Assembly (NCBI RefSeq): GCF_029873635.1
Contig: NC_080418.1
Span: 10,182,062-10,246,061, forward strand
From: Malania oleifera
Taxonomy: Eukaryota; Streptophyta; Magnoliopsida; Santalales; Ximeniaceae
Reading direction: 5' to 3'
DNA: 64,000 nucleotides
Every line of letters begins with the position of its first letter. Positions within the stretch are counted from its first letter, which is position 1. Positions 23,450 to 36,013 of the stretch are shown here, in pieces. The notes beneath the pieces were generated by a model that worked only from the letters and a program-made list of their open reading frames with translations, was not told the origin of the DNA and did no database searches. Position numbers and translations under genes: made by a program.

Positions 23450-24285
23450 GGAGTGACCGAGTGTGGGGTATCACTTGGAGAGGTGTTGCTCTAGCCTATT
23501 AAAGGAGTGACCAAGTGTGGGGTATCACTTAAAGAGGCGTTGCTCTAGCCTATTGAAGCAGTTTGTAAAGTTTACTCTACCCATAAAGGAGTAATATATT
23601 GGAATCTTTTCCAAAAACGAGGACATAGGCTGGGGATAAGCCGAACCTCGTAAAAAATGTGGTGTCACTCTCTTTCCCTATTCTCCTTACTTTTCCAGCA
23701 AATATTAATTGCGTGGTTGTGTTTTAATTTCTAATCATATACACTACGTGGATTAGATATTTAATAAACTAAAGCTTAATTTTTGTTGGAATTTGTGGAA
23801 ACCAAAAGGAAGTACGTTGGTTGATCAATTTAATTGTGGAAACCGTATGGGAGTCCGTTGATTGATTCAACACCCAAGACTTATTAACTAAATGTTTATT
23901 TAAAGTCTAAATTCTTGGAAAGAGTGTTGAATTTCATATTGAGTATCATATTGAGAAATCAAATCAATTAACCACAGGGCTTACATATATTCACAGGGCT
24001 ATAAACAAACAAATATTTCAAATTCCTACAAAGGTAAAATTGCTAACGTGCTATAGATTATATTGAGTGATTGATTACTTTAAGTTGATGATTGGTTGAA
24101 TGATTGTTTAAATTTTGGTTTACTTGGGTTGTTTGTGTTGTGTTGAAGTATTGGTTTGTGGTTTGAATAATTAATTAAGTACTTGTTGTGTATTTGATAA
24201 ATAAAAAAATTTTGAGAATTCATAAAAGGAATTTAAAAGAAATTTTAATAATCCAATTTAGCCCCCCCCCCCCCCCTTCTTGGGA
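23450..24285 (+). mobile_element. Copia-like LTR fragment (3' part) ending in a C tract
   Basis: The segment begins with a 54-bp tandem duplication (GGAGTGACCGAGTGTGGGG, starting at 23450 and again at 23504). It contains AGCCGAACCTCGTAAAAA and GTGGAAACCGTATGGGAG, and ends with an AT-rich stretch and about 15 C residues (24262-24276) followed by TTCTTGGGACAA. This is like the R-U5 end and leader of SIRE/Maximus-type plant copia LTRs; the assignment rests on that resemblance and is tentative. No coding region is attached. Gypsy C pol begins directly after it. Confidence 0.5.
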
Positions 24286-26579
24286 CAACTCCTTAACTTC
24301 CAGAAGAAAGATAGGACGATAAGGAAGTGTATCGACTACAGAGAAATAAATAAAGTGACAATTAAGAATAAGTATCCTCTTCCCCGTATTGATGATTTGT
24401 TCGATCAACTCCAGGGAACACGGGTTTACTCTAAGATTGATCTTCGATCCGGGTACCATCAAGTGAAGGTCAAGGCAGAGGATGTTCTAAAGATAGTGTT
24501 CCGAACTTGGTATGGCCATTATGATTTTTTGGTTATACCATTCGGACTAACGAATAATCATGCTGCATTCATGGACCAAATGAATAGGGTCTTCCATCAG
24601 TACCTGGACCTATTTGTAGTGGTTTTCATTGATGATATTCTGGTCTATTCAAAGAGTCCCAAGGAGCACGAGGATCATTTGAGGATAGTTCTTCAGGTGC
24701 TAAAAGAAAGGAGGTTGTATTTCGAATTCAAGAAGTGTGAGTTCTAGTTGGAACAAGTTACTTTCCTCGGACACCTGATATCCAGGGGTGGTATTTCTGT
24801 GGATCCAAGCAAGATGGAGGTGGTAGTGGTCTAGGTAAAACCGAAGAAAGTTCAAGAGGTCAAGAGTTTATTAGGTCTAGCAGAGTACTATCGGTAGTTT
24901 GTGGAAGGATTTTCGAAACTAACGGGTCCTCTGACATGGTTGATGAGGAAGAATGTAAAGTTTGAGTGGAATGATGATTGTGAGAAGGGTTTTCAAGAAC
25001 TGAAACAATGACTCATCACTGCTCCAGTTTTGACTATTCCATTAGGAAATGATGGTTTCGTGATTTATAGTGATGCGTCACAGAAAGGGTTGGGGTGCGT
25101 TCTGATGCAACAGGGAAAAGTTGTGGCATAAGCTTCTCAACAACTTAAGGAGTATGAGAAGAACTACCCACCCATGATTTGGAGTTAGCTGCAGTGGTGT
25201 ATGCATTAAAAATTTGGAGGTACAATTTGTACAGCAGGAAATGTGAGATCTTTACGAAATATAAGAATTTAAAGTATTTCTTCACACAGAAGGAGTTGAA
25301 TATGAGACAAAGGAGGTTGTTGGAATTGATTAAAGATAACAATTATACCATTAGTTACCACCCAGGAAAGGCTAATGTGATAGCTGAAGCCTTGAGTCAA
25401 AAGTCAGGAAGTGCCTCAGTATCAGCAGTGGTGGCACAATATCATATCAAAATAGACTTGGAAAGACTTGGTGTGGAGCTAGTAGAATGTAATCGTCAAG
25501 CATTTATTGCTAATCTGGTACTTCAGCTCACTTTACTGGAGAGGATTAAGATTGCATAGATGTATGATACAAAATTGGTAAAGATTAGGGATAAAATGCA
25601 GAGTGGACAAGGAGAAGATTTTAATATTTCAGATGACGGAGCTTTAAGGTTTCGTAGTAGGTTATGTGTACCTGATGATGCTGAAATTAAAAGGACTATT
25701 TTGGAAGGGGCGCACCGTTCCCTATATACGGTACATCCAGGAAGTACAAAAATGTATAAAGATTTGTCGGAATCCTTTTGGTGGAGTAATATGAAAAGAG
25801 AAATTGCCCAATATGTAGAGCAGTGTTTGACCTATCAGCAGGTGAAGGCTAAGCATCAAAGACCTGTGGGACCATTGCAACCACTTCACATCCCCAAATG
25901 GAAGTAGGAGCACATTTATATGGATTTCGTCATAGGGCTACCACTAGCACTTCATGGGCAAGATGTCATCTGGGTAGTTGTTGACCAATTGACAAAGACT
26001 ACCCATTTTATTCTTGTTAGAGTTAACCACTCCATGAGTAGATTGGCAGAGCTATATATATAGGAGATAGTCCGACTCTATGGAGTTCCAGTGTCCATCG
26101 TTTCTGATCGGGACCCATGGTTCATATCTCAATTATGGAAGAGTTTACAGGGAACCTTGGGATCTCAGTTGAAATTTAGTACAACTTTTTATCCTATTGA
26201 AAGATATGTTGCGGGTCTGTGTATTGGATTTTAGGGGTAGATGGATTCATTATCTGCCACTGGTGGAGTTTGCTTATAATAATAGCTATCAGACAAGTAT
26301 TGAAATGGCACCGTATGAAGCATTATATGGATGGAGGTGCCGAACTCCACTATATTGGGATGAAGTGGGTGAAAGACAAATTTTAGGACTGGAGATTGTA
26401 CAGCGAACTTCTAAGAAAATTAAGCTTATCTAGGAAAGAATCAAAACAGCTCAAAATCGACAAAAAACCTATGCAGATACCCGCTGACAAGTACTGGAAT
26501 TTGGTGTTGGAGATAACGTATTTTTCAAAATTGCACCAATGAAAGGGAGATGATATTTGGGAAGAAGAGTGAGCTAAAC
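24286..26579 (+). pseudogene. Gypsy C pol: RT, RNase H, integrase (5' truncated)
   Basis: RT starts abruptly near the [16 protein letters not shown] motif; [10 protein letters not shown] is intact with both catalytic aspartates encoded at 24631-24636. RNase H and its tail ([16 protein letters not shown]) lie around 25040-25559. Integrase 25560-26579 shows the HHCC zinc region (EGAHRSLYTVH...CLTYQQ, where the last cysteine is Tyr) and the MDFV aspartate near 25921. Stops occur at about 24748, 24833, 25128, 25905 and 26062. The gene continues at 37821. Confidence 0.9.
26575..26579. other. Target-site duplication of gypsy D (left copy)
   Basis: TAAAC precedes the D LTR start and is repeated at 37821-37825 just after the D 3' LTR. 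The C integrase sequence is continuous if D and one copy are disregarded. Confidence 0.92.
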
Positions 26580-26864
26580 TGTAAGAACTCAGCCCGTAAG
26601 ATATGGAATAAATAAATAAGAAAAGGGTAAAACAGAAATTTGAGTAGGCTTCTTCGACGAAGCCAGTGTTTTCGTCGACGAAGGCCCTTCTATTGTTCGG
26701 TGACGAAATGCAGAGGTTCGTCAATGAGGAGAAGCCAAGAGATTTTGGGAAATCCTGAAATCTCAAGCTCGTCGACGAGGCCACTGCGACGTTGACGAAT
26801 TTCCTTCGCTGGCTCGTCAACGAAGATGCCGCCTCGTCGACGAGGTTGGCCGGGTCAAAGGCTC

Positions 26865-26872
26865 TATAAATA
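26865..26872 (+). promoter_or_regulatory. TATA box of gypsy D 5' LTR
   Basis: TATAAATA, preserved in the 3' LTR at 36299-36306. Transcription would be expected to begin about 30 bases downstream, close to the CT microsatellite. It lies immediately after the palindrome cluster. Confidence 0.75.
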
Positions 26873-26905
26873 TCCATTTCCTTTGCTTCTTGGCTAAGTT
26901 ATAAA

Positions 26906-26908
<3 letters not shown>

Positions 26909-26957
<49 letters not shown>
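26909..26957. repeat. (CT)n microsatellite in gypsy D 5' LTR leader
   Basis: Uninterrupted TC/CT run beginning about 37 bases after the TATA box. The matching run in the 3' LTR is at 36342-36388 and differs slightly in length. Confidence 0.95.
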
Positions 26958-26958
<1 letters not shown>

Positions 26959-28406
26959 GAACTCAAAGCTCCACTCTCTCTCTCTAGATTTCTTCAACGT
27001 TCGTCGTTAGAATCGATGATCCAACGTTACTGCGAGGATCAGGAAAGGAATCTCTACGTGTGCTGTAGAACGGATCTTCATTTTGAGGTCTTCGGGTTTT
27101 GACCCAAAAATCGAGGTAAGGCTCAATTTTCATTTCTGTTTCGATAGATATGTAGAGAGTAAAATTGTAAATAATAATCGTACTGTGATTTATAGGTTTT
27201 GGGAACTCGGTTCGTTGTTTAGGAGTCGTAGAGTTCGTGTTTAGATTTTCGGGGAAAGGTAAGGGGATTCTTTTTATATTAGTTATTTTTTAAATCAGAT
27301 TCAGCAGAACTATGGTTCACGATCCTGTGTATGTTTTTGGCTAGTTATTTAGGAAAATCTAACTGGTAAAAATTAAGGCGTTTTCACGTTACAATTTTGG
27401 GGAAAAAGGGAGCGTTGGGTTGTATCTCTGGTTTCGTTGGAAAACCATGCATATATTGTTGAGTATATTGTGTTATGGAGATGGTCGTGCCTTGACTTGT
27501 TTTAAACTATATTCTAAAAATCATGATTTTGTGATTACCAAATAAGTGTGGAATGAACTATTATATGAATATGCATTGAGTTGTGATATGCTGAAACGAG
27601 ATATAGGAATGTCTGTTCTAAATTGTTCCAGGTTGTGAAAGAGTGTCCAACTCTATATCCGAGAGCTCTATATCCGAGGGTGTGAAATACCACCTGCTAG
27701 TGGCAAGAGTGTCCGGCTCTATATCCGAGGGCATAAAATATCACCTCTTACCAGCTGATCACCAAAGGGTGTGGATCCACCAGATGTATCGGTACGATGC
27801 CATGGGAGCCTGGGGCTATGCCATGTGTCGGGGACGCTATGTAATGTTGGTCGGCTTTGTGCTGAAGAGTGTGACTAAACTAGGTTAATTGACCATGTGT
27901 GTATTGTGGAAATATTGTAACTGAACTATGTATGTTTTATATCATGATAACACTAATATGCCACACACTGAAATAACCTAAATCTGTCTTACTGAGATGT
28001 GTCTCACCCCTATCATACGTATATGTTTTCAAGTCCTTCGAGTAACTGGAACTAGTGTCCTAGTGTTGGGAGCGTGGTGGTCGGTTTATTGCATAGAGTA
28101 CTTGTGCAAGTACTTGGACTATAACAGGGTTGTCGTTTTGGGTATTGCTAGCACCTTGGGTTATGTTTTGTAATATAGAGTGTAGACTTTGTTTGTAAAG
28201 ACTCTGTTATGGTACGATGTATATATGGAATGAACTTTTTCGCTGTGTATATGTTGTGTATGTGAATGTGTATAGGGTATACGGAAACCCCACGGGGTCG
28301 GACCCTCATTCATTATAGTATCATGTGTGTTTTGTATGATACAGGGACAGGTTAGGTTACTACATCACACCCTAGGTCCCATTGCAGGGTTTGAGGCGTG
28401 ATAGCT

Positions 28407-28418
28407 TGGTATCAAAGC
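28407..28418 (+). promoter_or_regulatory. Gypsy D primer-binding site, mutated
   Basis: TGGTATCAAAGC starts three bases after the LTR end. It is the initiator Met-tRNA site with one G-to-A change. Confidence 0.82.
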
Positions 28419-28729
28419 TAACCTGGTTGTTAGGTTTTGTAGACTTGGTTAGGCGTCAATGTGTGTACATACTAGAGTATAGGATGTCGTGAATGGGTAG
28501 AATAGGTCGAGGGTTGTTTTGTTGCTAAACAGGAACTCGTTGGCGGTGTTTTGTGTTTCTCCTGAGATGATGATTTTAGTAAAAGCACAGCAAACCATTG
28601 ATTGTTTCGTGTTGGTGTGATAGGACAAACCTAGACCTGTGAGAGTAATAGTTGACATGATTAGTTCTAATGATTGTGCTAACTGTGTACGATATAGGAA
28701 TTCTAACTGATTCCTATTCTATTTTCATA

Positions 28730-29687
28730 ATGAAGCCCAAGGATAACAACTTGGAAAGCAGTTCCGAGGGAAATGCAAGCGATGAGTCTCCTTCTGCGCC
28801 TCGAGGGTTGACGAGGCAGGTTATGCGAGAGATCGGGCGGAGTATTAGGAGACGTGAACGTTCCCCTACTGCTGCGGGGTGTACGATCGAGAGGTTCACA
28901 CATATGCATCCTTTGACGTTTTCAAGAGGACCCAATTCGATGATAGCGAAGGATTGGGTCAAGAAGACCGAAAGGATTCTGGAGGTCCTACACTGCACAG
29001 ATAAGTAGAGAGTCCTCTACGCTACCTTCCAGCTATCTGGGGAGGTTGGGCGATGGTGGACTGCGGTGAGTCTGCTAGAGAAGCAGAGAGTCGATCCAAT
29101 AATGATGACGTGGAGCCACTTCAAGGAAGTGTTCTTTGAGAGATACTTCCCAACCTCCACACGCAATGCTAAGGCGGATGAGTTCTCTATTCTGACACAG
29201 GGAGATATGACGGTGCAGGGGTATGCTGCTTGGTATATAAAGCTATCCCGTTTCGTGCCATGCTTGATCTTGAACAAGTATGAGAAGACTCGAAGGTTCT
29301 AGAAGGGCCTAAGGAAAGGCATCCGTAGATTAGTAGGTATGCTACAGATCCGTGAGTTTTCGATTTTAGTGGATAAGGCCACTGTGATCGAGACTGACAT
29401 CCGAGAGGATGAGGTGGATTCGGAACCAAAGAAGAGGCTAGTGCTATCTGGCTCTTGTCAAGGATCATGGAAGAAGAGGAACAATGGCTCGGGCTACCGC
29501 CAGAATACCAAGCGTTAGGGTTCTCAGGTGGACCAGTCGCGCGATCGTTGTATCAAGTGTCATAAATGGCATGACGATGAGTGCCAGACATTTGGGGGTA
29601 ACTGTTACAATTGTGGCAAATCAGGCCACATGGCTCGCAACTGTCGCGCACAAAATAGAGACGCCTGCATCCAGTGTCAGTCGGGGT
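28730..29687 (+). pseudogene. Gypsy D gag with CCHC zinc knuckle
   Basis: Start codon at 28730. The Gag core includes AKDWVKKTERILEVLHC and RWWTAVSLLEKQR, then FKEVFFERYFPTSTR; a perfect knuckle CYNCGKSGHMARNC lies at about 29608-29649. Stops after LHCTDK (29006), after TRRF (29300) and after NTKR (29516) divide it. It is followed by protease at 29718. Confidence 0.88.
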
Positions 29688-29717
29688 AGTAATCAGATAC
29701 CTAGGGGAACCATCTAG

Positions 29718-32381
29718 GTGAACACAATTCTGGCGAGGGTATATTCTCTTACTCCAACAGATGTTGACCGCGCGGGGAGTGTAGTGATGGGTACCTTGTT
29801 ATTGCTTTCAAATAGAGTTATTGTTTTATTTGATTTGAGTGCAACCCATTCTTTTGTATCTGTAAGCTTTGTAAAGCTGTGTGGGGTTGAGACTCAAGTT
29901 ATGAATAAGGGACACCGTATGGGAGTGTAAAGTCCTATAGGAGGATGTTAGGAGGCTCCACTGTGGAAATTCAAGGAAGGCTGCTACCAACGAATCTTGT
30001 GGTGTACAATGTGTCTAGTTTTGAAGTCATACTAGGGATGGATTGGTTATCCTCCAGTTATGTTGTGATCGACTGTCGAGGAAAGGTAGTAGTGTTGAGA
30101 CCTCTTGGGGAGAAGGAGTATGAGTTTGTAGGATCGTGTGTGCATTCAACACCACAAATTCTATCGGCATTACAGGCGAGGAGGTTACTATTGAACAGAT
30201 TTCAGGGGTACCTAGCCTGCGTGAAAGAACCACCTCGAGATGGGTTGAAGCTCGAGGATATTCGAGTGGTTAACGAGTTCCCAGATGTTTTTCCAAAAGA
30301 CTTACCCAGTTTACCTCCGGATCGTGAGGTGGAGTTTGCGATAGAGTTGCTACCTAGCAAGGCACTGATCTCTAAAGCTTCATACCTGATGGCTCCAGCA
30401 GAACTTCAGGAGTTGAAGGAGTAGTTGCATGAATCACTAGACAAGGGCTTTATCCGACCTAGTGTTTCACCCTAGGAAGCTCCAGTTTTGTTCGTGAAGA
30501 AAAAGGATGGGTCGATGCGCATGTGCATTGATTACCATGAGATCAACAAGGTAACTGTGAAGAACCATTACCCGTTGCCTCATATTGATGATCTTTGACC
30601 AGTTATAGGGGACGCAGGTCTTTTCAAAGATCGACCTACGGTCAGGGTATCATCACGTGAGGGTTAGATCTGAGGATGTTGCGAAGACTACTTTTCGAAC
30701 CAAATATGGCCACTACGAGTTCTTAGTCATGCCTTTTGGGTTGACTAATGCTCCGGTAGTGTTCATGGATCTGATGAATAGAGTTTTCCATGAGTATCTG
30801 GACTAGTTTGTAGTGATATTTATCGACGACATTCTGGTATACTCAAAGAGTCTGTAAGAGCATGAAAACCATCTGAGGTTGGTGCTACAGATTCTGCGAG
30901 AGAAGAAGTTGTATGTCAAGCTAAATAAATGTGGGATCTAGTTGAATCAGGTTGCTTTTTTAGGCCATATGGTGTCTAAGGGCGGTATCTCAATCGATCC
31001 TAGCAAAATTGAAGCTGTGGTTGATTGGGTGAAACCGAAAAATGTGCAAGAGGTTCGGAGTTCCTTAGGACTGGCGGGTTATTATCGTCGGTTCGTGGAG
31101 GGATTCTCTAAGTTGTCTAAGCCTCTAACATGATTGACTAGAAAGGGTGTGAAGTTTGATTGGACCAATGATTGCGAGCAGCATTTCTAGGAGTTAAAAC
31201 ACTGACTGGTTACTGCTCCGGTCTTAACCATTCCTTCTGGGGATGGTGGTTTTGTGATCTATAACGACGCATCTCTGAAGGGTTTGGGATGTGTGCTTAT
31301 GCAAAGGGGTAAGGTAATAGCTTATGCTTCTCGACAACTCAAGGAATACGAGAAGAATTACCGTACGCATGATCTAGAATTGGTTGTTGTAGTTTATGCA
31401 TTGAAGATTTGGTGACACTACCTGTATGGTGTTCAGTGCTAGATTTTCACTTACCACAAAAGCCTCAAGTACTTTTTCACGCAGAAGGAGTTGAACATGA
31501 GGCAAAGAAGGTAGCTTGAGCTGATCAAAGACTACGATTGCACCATCAGTTATCACCCAGGGAAAGCTAACATGGCAGCTAATGCGTTGAGTCGAAAATC
31601 AAAGCATACGGCAGTATCTACAGTTGTAGCTCAGCATCATATTAGACGGGATCTATAAAGCCTTGGCATAGAGTTAGTGGCCATTAATTATCAGTCTTTC
31701 GTTGCTAGCTTGGTGATCCAATCGACTTTGTTTGAGCGTATTAAAGTCGCACAGACTAGTGATGTGAAGTTAGTTGAGACTGTGGAGAAAGTGTAGTAAG
31801 GGTTGGCTGCAGATTTTAACACCTCTGAGGGAGGTGTATTGAGGTTTGGAACCAGGTTGTATGTTCCAAACGACGACGAGATCAGAAGGATGATTCTGGA
31901 AGAAGCGCATCGTTCTTTGTATATGGTACATCCTAGTAGCACGAAGATATATCAGGATTTGCGCGAGTCCTTCTGGTGGTGTGGTATGAAAAAGGAGATT
32001 GCTCGGTTCGTGGAGCAGTTTTTGACATGTCAGCTGGTGAAAACTGAACATCAGAGGCCAACAGGGCCATTACAACCCTTAGCTATTCCGGAGTGGAAAG
32101 GGAAGCACATTTCCATGGACTTTGTTACCGGATTGCCGCCAGTGCTTCACGGGCAGAATGTCATTTCGGTAATCATAGACGAGTTGACAAAATCTGCTCA
32201 CTTTGTACCGATGAAGGTTAGCTACCCTTTGAGTAGACTGGCAAACATGTACATGCATGAGATAGTCAGAATGCACGGGGTACCAGTGTCCATTGTGTCA
32301 AATTGAGACCCGAGGTTTACCTTTCGATTCTGGAAGAGCTTGCAGGAAGCACTAGGGATGATGCTTACTTTCAGCACAGCG
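29718..32381 (+). pseudogene. Gypsy D pol, part 1: protease, RT, RNase H, integrase start
   Basis: Protease 29718-29930 has DLSATHSF in place of DSGATHSF, which removes the catalytic glycine context; the linker 29945-30424 includes FPKDLPSLPPDREVEF. RT about 30480-31135 keeps [10 protein letters not shown] (about 30820-30849) but has stops and a frameshift near 30597. RNase H is at about 31250-31620. Integrase 31803-32306 has the zinc region (EEAHRSLYMVH...FLTCQ, first Cys replaced by Phe) and SMDFV. The gene is cut at CAGCG by solo LTR E and resumes at 34953. Confidence 0.9.
32377..32381. other. Target-site duplication of solo LTR E (left copy)
   Basis: CAGCG here and at 34948-34952 flank the insertion (the identity extends to ACAGCG, one base ambiguous). 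The D integrase frame crosses the join with the expected FHPQTDGQSE motif on the right side. Confidence 0.88.
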
Positions 32382-32859
32382 TGTGATGCCCCGAACCCGA
32401 TACCATAATTATCATGCACGCAGTGGAATATAAATAAATAACCTCAAATAAATACCAGAGTTCTATATAACAACCCAAAAACGAACACTACAACATCCAG
32501 ATATCCGTATCCACAACCAGTATTTAAAACATAACCCAGTACAAATATATCTGTATATATATACCAGTATCTCACAATATCCCAAAAAGAAACTACCAAA
32601 AACAATCTCAGCCTAGGCCTTCAAACCCGGTCTTCAGAAGAACCTGAAAAGTTGTTAATCCACTAGGGTGAGACACTTCTCGGTAAGAGTGGAATAAATT
32701 ATAACAGTGTGTGACAAATGAGTTTTAATATTTACATGTCAAAATAAACTGTTTCTCACATAATATCAATAACAACTGAGAAAATGTATCATTAATAACA
32801 TCCCCGATATCTAATATCATACACACATCCAATATACACAAGTACATAATTTTTATGCA

Positions 32860-33150
32860 GGCGAAAGTCCTCGAGGATAGGGAAGATTACCCGCCCATAC
32901 AAGTAGCTTCCCTCTGCTCTAGTACTAAAAACTACCTATCAGAGCACTCACCTTACTCAGTAAGCCCTCAGGTGAAGTATTACCTCGCCGCCAGTACACA
33001 CATCTTTATTATTTTAAAGGTGAAGGTTTCCGAGAATCGGGATGTCTACCTGCCCATACAAGTAGCATCCCTTTGCACCAATGCCAAGAAACTACCTAGC
33101 AAAGCACTCACCTTTCTCAGCAAGCCCCCGGTGGTATAATTACCTCCCCG
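32860..33150. repeat. Two-copy tandem repeat (about 147 bp) in solo LTR E
   Basis: Two adjacent units both contain a CCATACAAGTAGC segment, an AAACTACCTA segment, AGCACTCACCTT, CTCAGYAAGCCC and then an ACACACAT tail, with many substitutions. They lie in the middle of the LTR, the same relative place as the GTACG array in the B family. Confidence 0.8.
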
Positions 33151-33239
33151 CATACACACACATGCATTCACAATATGCTATACCATTATTTTTATGCTAT
33201 AATTAAATTCACATGCGCACAACACATCCACACAGGAAT

Positions 33240-33545
33240 CATGCATCTCATACTTCATCTTCCAATGTCCTCAGTACATGGCCCACACAGAGCAACTGCG
33301 TACATGTCAGTACGTGGCCCACACAGGCACCTATGTACTTCTTATCTATAGTGGCTCACATAGGCCCCACTACCCACACAGGGTACATAACATGGGCCAC
33401 ATAGGTGCCACCATCCACACAGGATGCAAAACATGGCCCACACAGGCGCCATTATTCACACAGGATATAATGTGGCCCATACAGGCACCACTCCATCTTC
33501 CGCAACATGTGGCCCACACAGGCACCACTATTCACCAATATCCAA
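33240..33545. repeat. GGCCCACACAGG minisatellite in solo LTR E
   Basis: About eight irregular units of 30-50 bp built around TGGCCCACACAGGCRCC, several followed by ATTCACACAGGATA. Open frames across it are repeat artefacts. Confidence 0.88.
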
Positions 33546-34952
33546 TCCCCATGACCTACCCATAGTACATCAGTAGAACAAACTCCTCGACCTGCCAATG
33601 TCCTACCCCATATAAACGACAATATGACGAGCTCCTCAACCTACCAACGTCATATCATGATTTGTATCTAGGCAATATAACAACCTCCTCATGCCAACGT
33701 TATATTGATATGCATACGAATAACCACACCAATTAATTCACACAGACGCATCAATGCATTTCCACATGGGAATCCAACAGATCAATTCATTTCCCACACA
33801 GTATCCCAACAGATCAATATATTTCCACACAAGAGTCAAACATAACAATTCATTCATTATGTCATAATCATTCCAAACACCACCACATGCAAACCCAAAT
33901 ACCACAGTAATTCATATTCAATTTATTAGAAAAAATTACTCTCATGTCACACGAATTTAATATCATATGCAATTATTCTAAATATAAACCTTAAACAAAA
34001 TCATCATTTTCCAGTACTCAAGTTGTTCTATAAAAAATCATATAAATAACTAATAAATTTCATATACTCATAAATAATCAGTTCACCTTAATAAATTACT
34101 GATATAATTTTATTCCCCCTTACTTGATTCCCTAAACCACGCCTGTAGGGCTCCCAAAATTACACCTGCGACGCTCACCCGAACCCTGATTCAATCAAAT
34201 CAACCCCAATAAAATATTATGTTAACCTTTCCTAATTTACATTAATTAAATAACAATTAATTTCTAAATAACTCATTTATCCTAATTTTGGGGCTATTTC
34301 TACAACCACCCCATGAGAAATCTGCTCCGCTAGATTTGTAAAGAATCATCCATAGATTCTCGTGGTGGTGTCTGATCGTCAATTTGGCTTAAAATTTAAG
34401 AAAAATAGAGGTAAGAATGAGAATTTGCCTTACCCCAAGAGATACGTCCACGTTACTCCTACGAAAAATCCACTTCAGTAGATATGTCGGTGGCAGAGAA
34501 TGGAGTCTAGTCGTATTTTCGTATTTTCGGATTTTCAATTAGACAAGAATCCGCCGCGAAATCGTAGAGAGAGAAGAAGTGGAGAGCGTGAGCTGAGAGA
34601 GTTTTTTTTTTTCTTTTTTCTCTTTTCCTTCCTTTGTTCTGCCGTATGAATAGTTTTTTTTTTCTCTTTCCACTTCCTATGTTCTCCAGGAAGCTTAGCC
34701 TTTAAGTTTCCCTTTTTTTTTATTTTCTTTTTTCTTTCTTTCCTTTATCTCTTACTTTACTTTATTATATAATAACTTTATATATATACTTTTATATACA
34801 TATATATATATAATTTATCCTTATATGGTATACATATATATACCCAAAATCCTAAAATTTCCTAATTTCATAAATTTTATTAATAATAATTAATTAATTA
34901 TTAATAATACATTTTTTTAATTAATTTTTTTTTTTTTTGTCGTTATACAGCG

Positions 34953-35700
34953 TTCCACCCCCAGACTGATGGACAGTCGGAGAGAACAACACAAATCTTG
35001 GAGGATATGTTACGGGCTTGCGTGTTAGACTTTGATGGTGGATGGATGCAGTTTTCGCCACTAGTAGAGTTTGCCTATAACAATAGCTTTCAGGCTAGTA
35101 TCGGGATGGCACCGTTCGAGGCTCTGTATGGTTGAAGGTGTTGGTCTCCTCTATATTGGGATGAGGTTGGTGAACGCCAGATTTTAGGACCTAAACTCGA
35201 GCAGCAGGCGTCTGAGAAGGTAGGTTTGACCCGGGATAGGATTAAATCGACTTAGAGTTGGCAGAAGAGTTACGCTGATGTTCGCCGCCATGAGTTGGAA
35301 TTCGAGGTGGGGGATAAGATATTCTTGAGAATCGCTCTGATGAAAGGGGTGATGAGATTCGGGAAGAAGAGCAAGTTGAGCCCAAGGTATATCAGACCAT
35401 TTGAGGTTCTTGAGTGAGTGGGTCTGGTAGCCTGTAGGATTACACTACCCCCAGCGCTCTCGAGGATCCACGATGTGTTCCACGTATCCATGTTGAGGAG
35501 ATACGTGTCGAATCGGTTGCATGTTATTAATTATGAGAACTTAGAAATTGGGGATGCTTTAGCATATGAGGATGTACCCGTTCAGATTTTGGACCGTAAA
35601 GTTCAGAAGTTGCATACCAAGGAGACCATTAGTGAAGGTATTGTGGTGGAATCACGTGGTTGAGGAAGTTTCTTAGGAGTTAGAGACAAAAATACACCAT
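34953..35700 (+). pseudogene. Gypsy D pol, part 2: integrase C-terminal half and tail
   Basis: Continues the integrase after solo LTR E: FHPQTDGQSERTTQILEDML, then the LDFDGGWMQFSPLVEFAYNNS segment and MAPFEALYG, followed by the tail HDVFHVSMLRRY and VQILDRKVQ. Stops at about 35135, 35253 and 35414, and a late frame loss. The conserved block (35841-35878) and polypurine tract (about 35999-36013) follow. Confidence 0.88.
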
Positions 35701-35840
35701 AAATATCCACAGTTGTTCTGAGTAGTAGTTTGGATAGTAGATTCGGTTGAGTACATGTGAATAATGTTGCTACTGTATTATAATAGGTGTTTAGTCTCAA
35801 GGAGTGTGTGTTATTGTGAACTCCCGAGACGGTATATGTA

Positions 35841-35878
35841 TGTAACCACAGTATTCCTCTACCATAAGCGAGGGTATG
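35841..35878 (+). other. Conserved non-coding block, gypsy D copy
   Basis: GTAACCACAGTATTCCTC, then ACCATAAGCGAGGGTA: the D version of the block found after pol in A, B and C. Confidence 0.7.
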
Positions 35879-36013
35879 TATGTATTGTGACGGGGCTGCG
35901 TTGTATGTGGTCGCCGACTCTTCCTAGAGTTGGGTATGTGTATTCGGTTGTGTGGATGAGTTCGTAAATGAGAGATTACAAATTTCGAGGATGAAATTTT
36001 TGTGACGGGAGGT

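Larger units (their letters stand above)
26580..28403 (+). repeat. Gypsy D 5' LTR (1824 bp)
   Basis: Begins TGTAAGAACTC and ends GAGGCGTGATA (the partner LTR ends GTGACA). Promoter landmarks: TCGTCGACGA-type palindromes at about 26655-26850, TATA box TATAAATA at 26865-26872, and a CT run at 26909-26957. A roughly 75-bp imperfect duplication built on CTCTATATCCGAGGG occurs at about 27643-27760. Confidence 0.93.
32382..34947 (-). mobile_element. Solo LTR E (2566 bp)
   Basis: A gypsy-type LTR without any internal region, inserted in the integrase of D. Plus-strand ends are TGTGATGCCCCG and TCGTTATA. Similar landmarks, in similar order, to the A and B LTRs as written on the plus strand (GGTGAGACACTTCTC, CAGTGTGTGACA, CACTTCAGTAGATATG, a GAGAGAGAAG leader) suggest it lies in minus orientation. 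A lone LTR with a target duplication is the usual product of recombination between the two LTRs of a full element. Confidence 0.82.

Noticed and set aside
33213-33565. Plus-strand His/Thr-rich frames
   Set aside because: Product of the GGCCCACACAGG minisatellite in solo LTR E.
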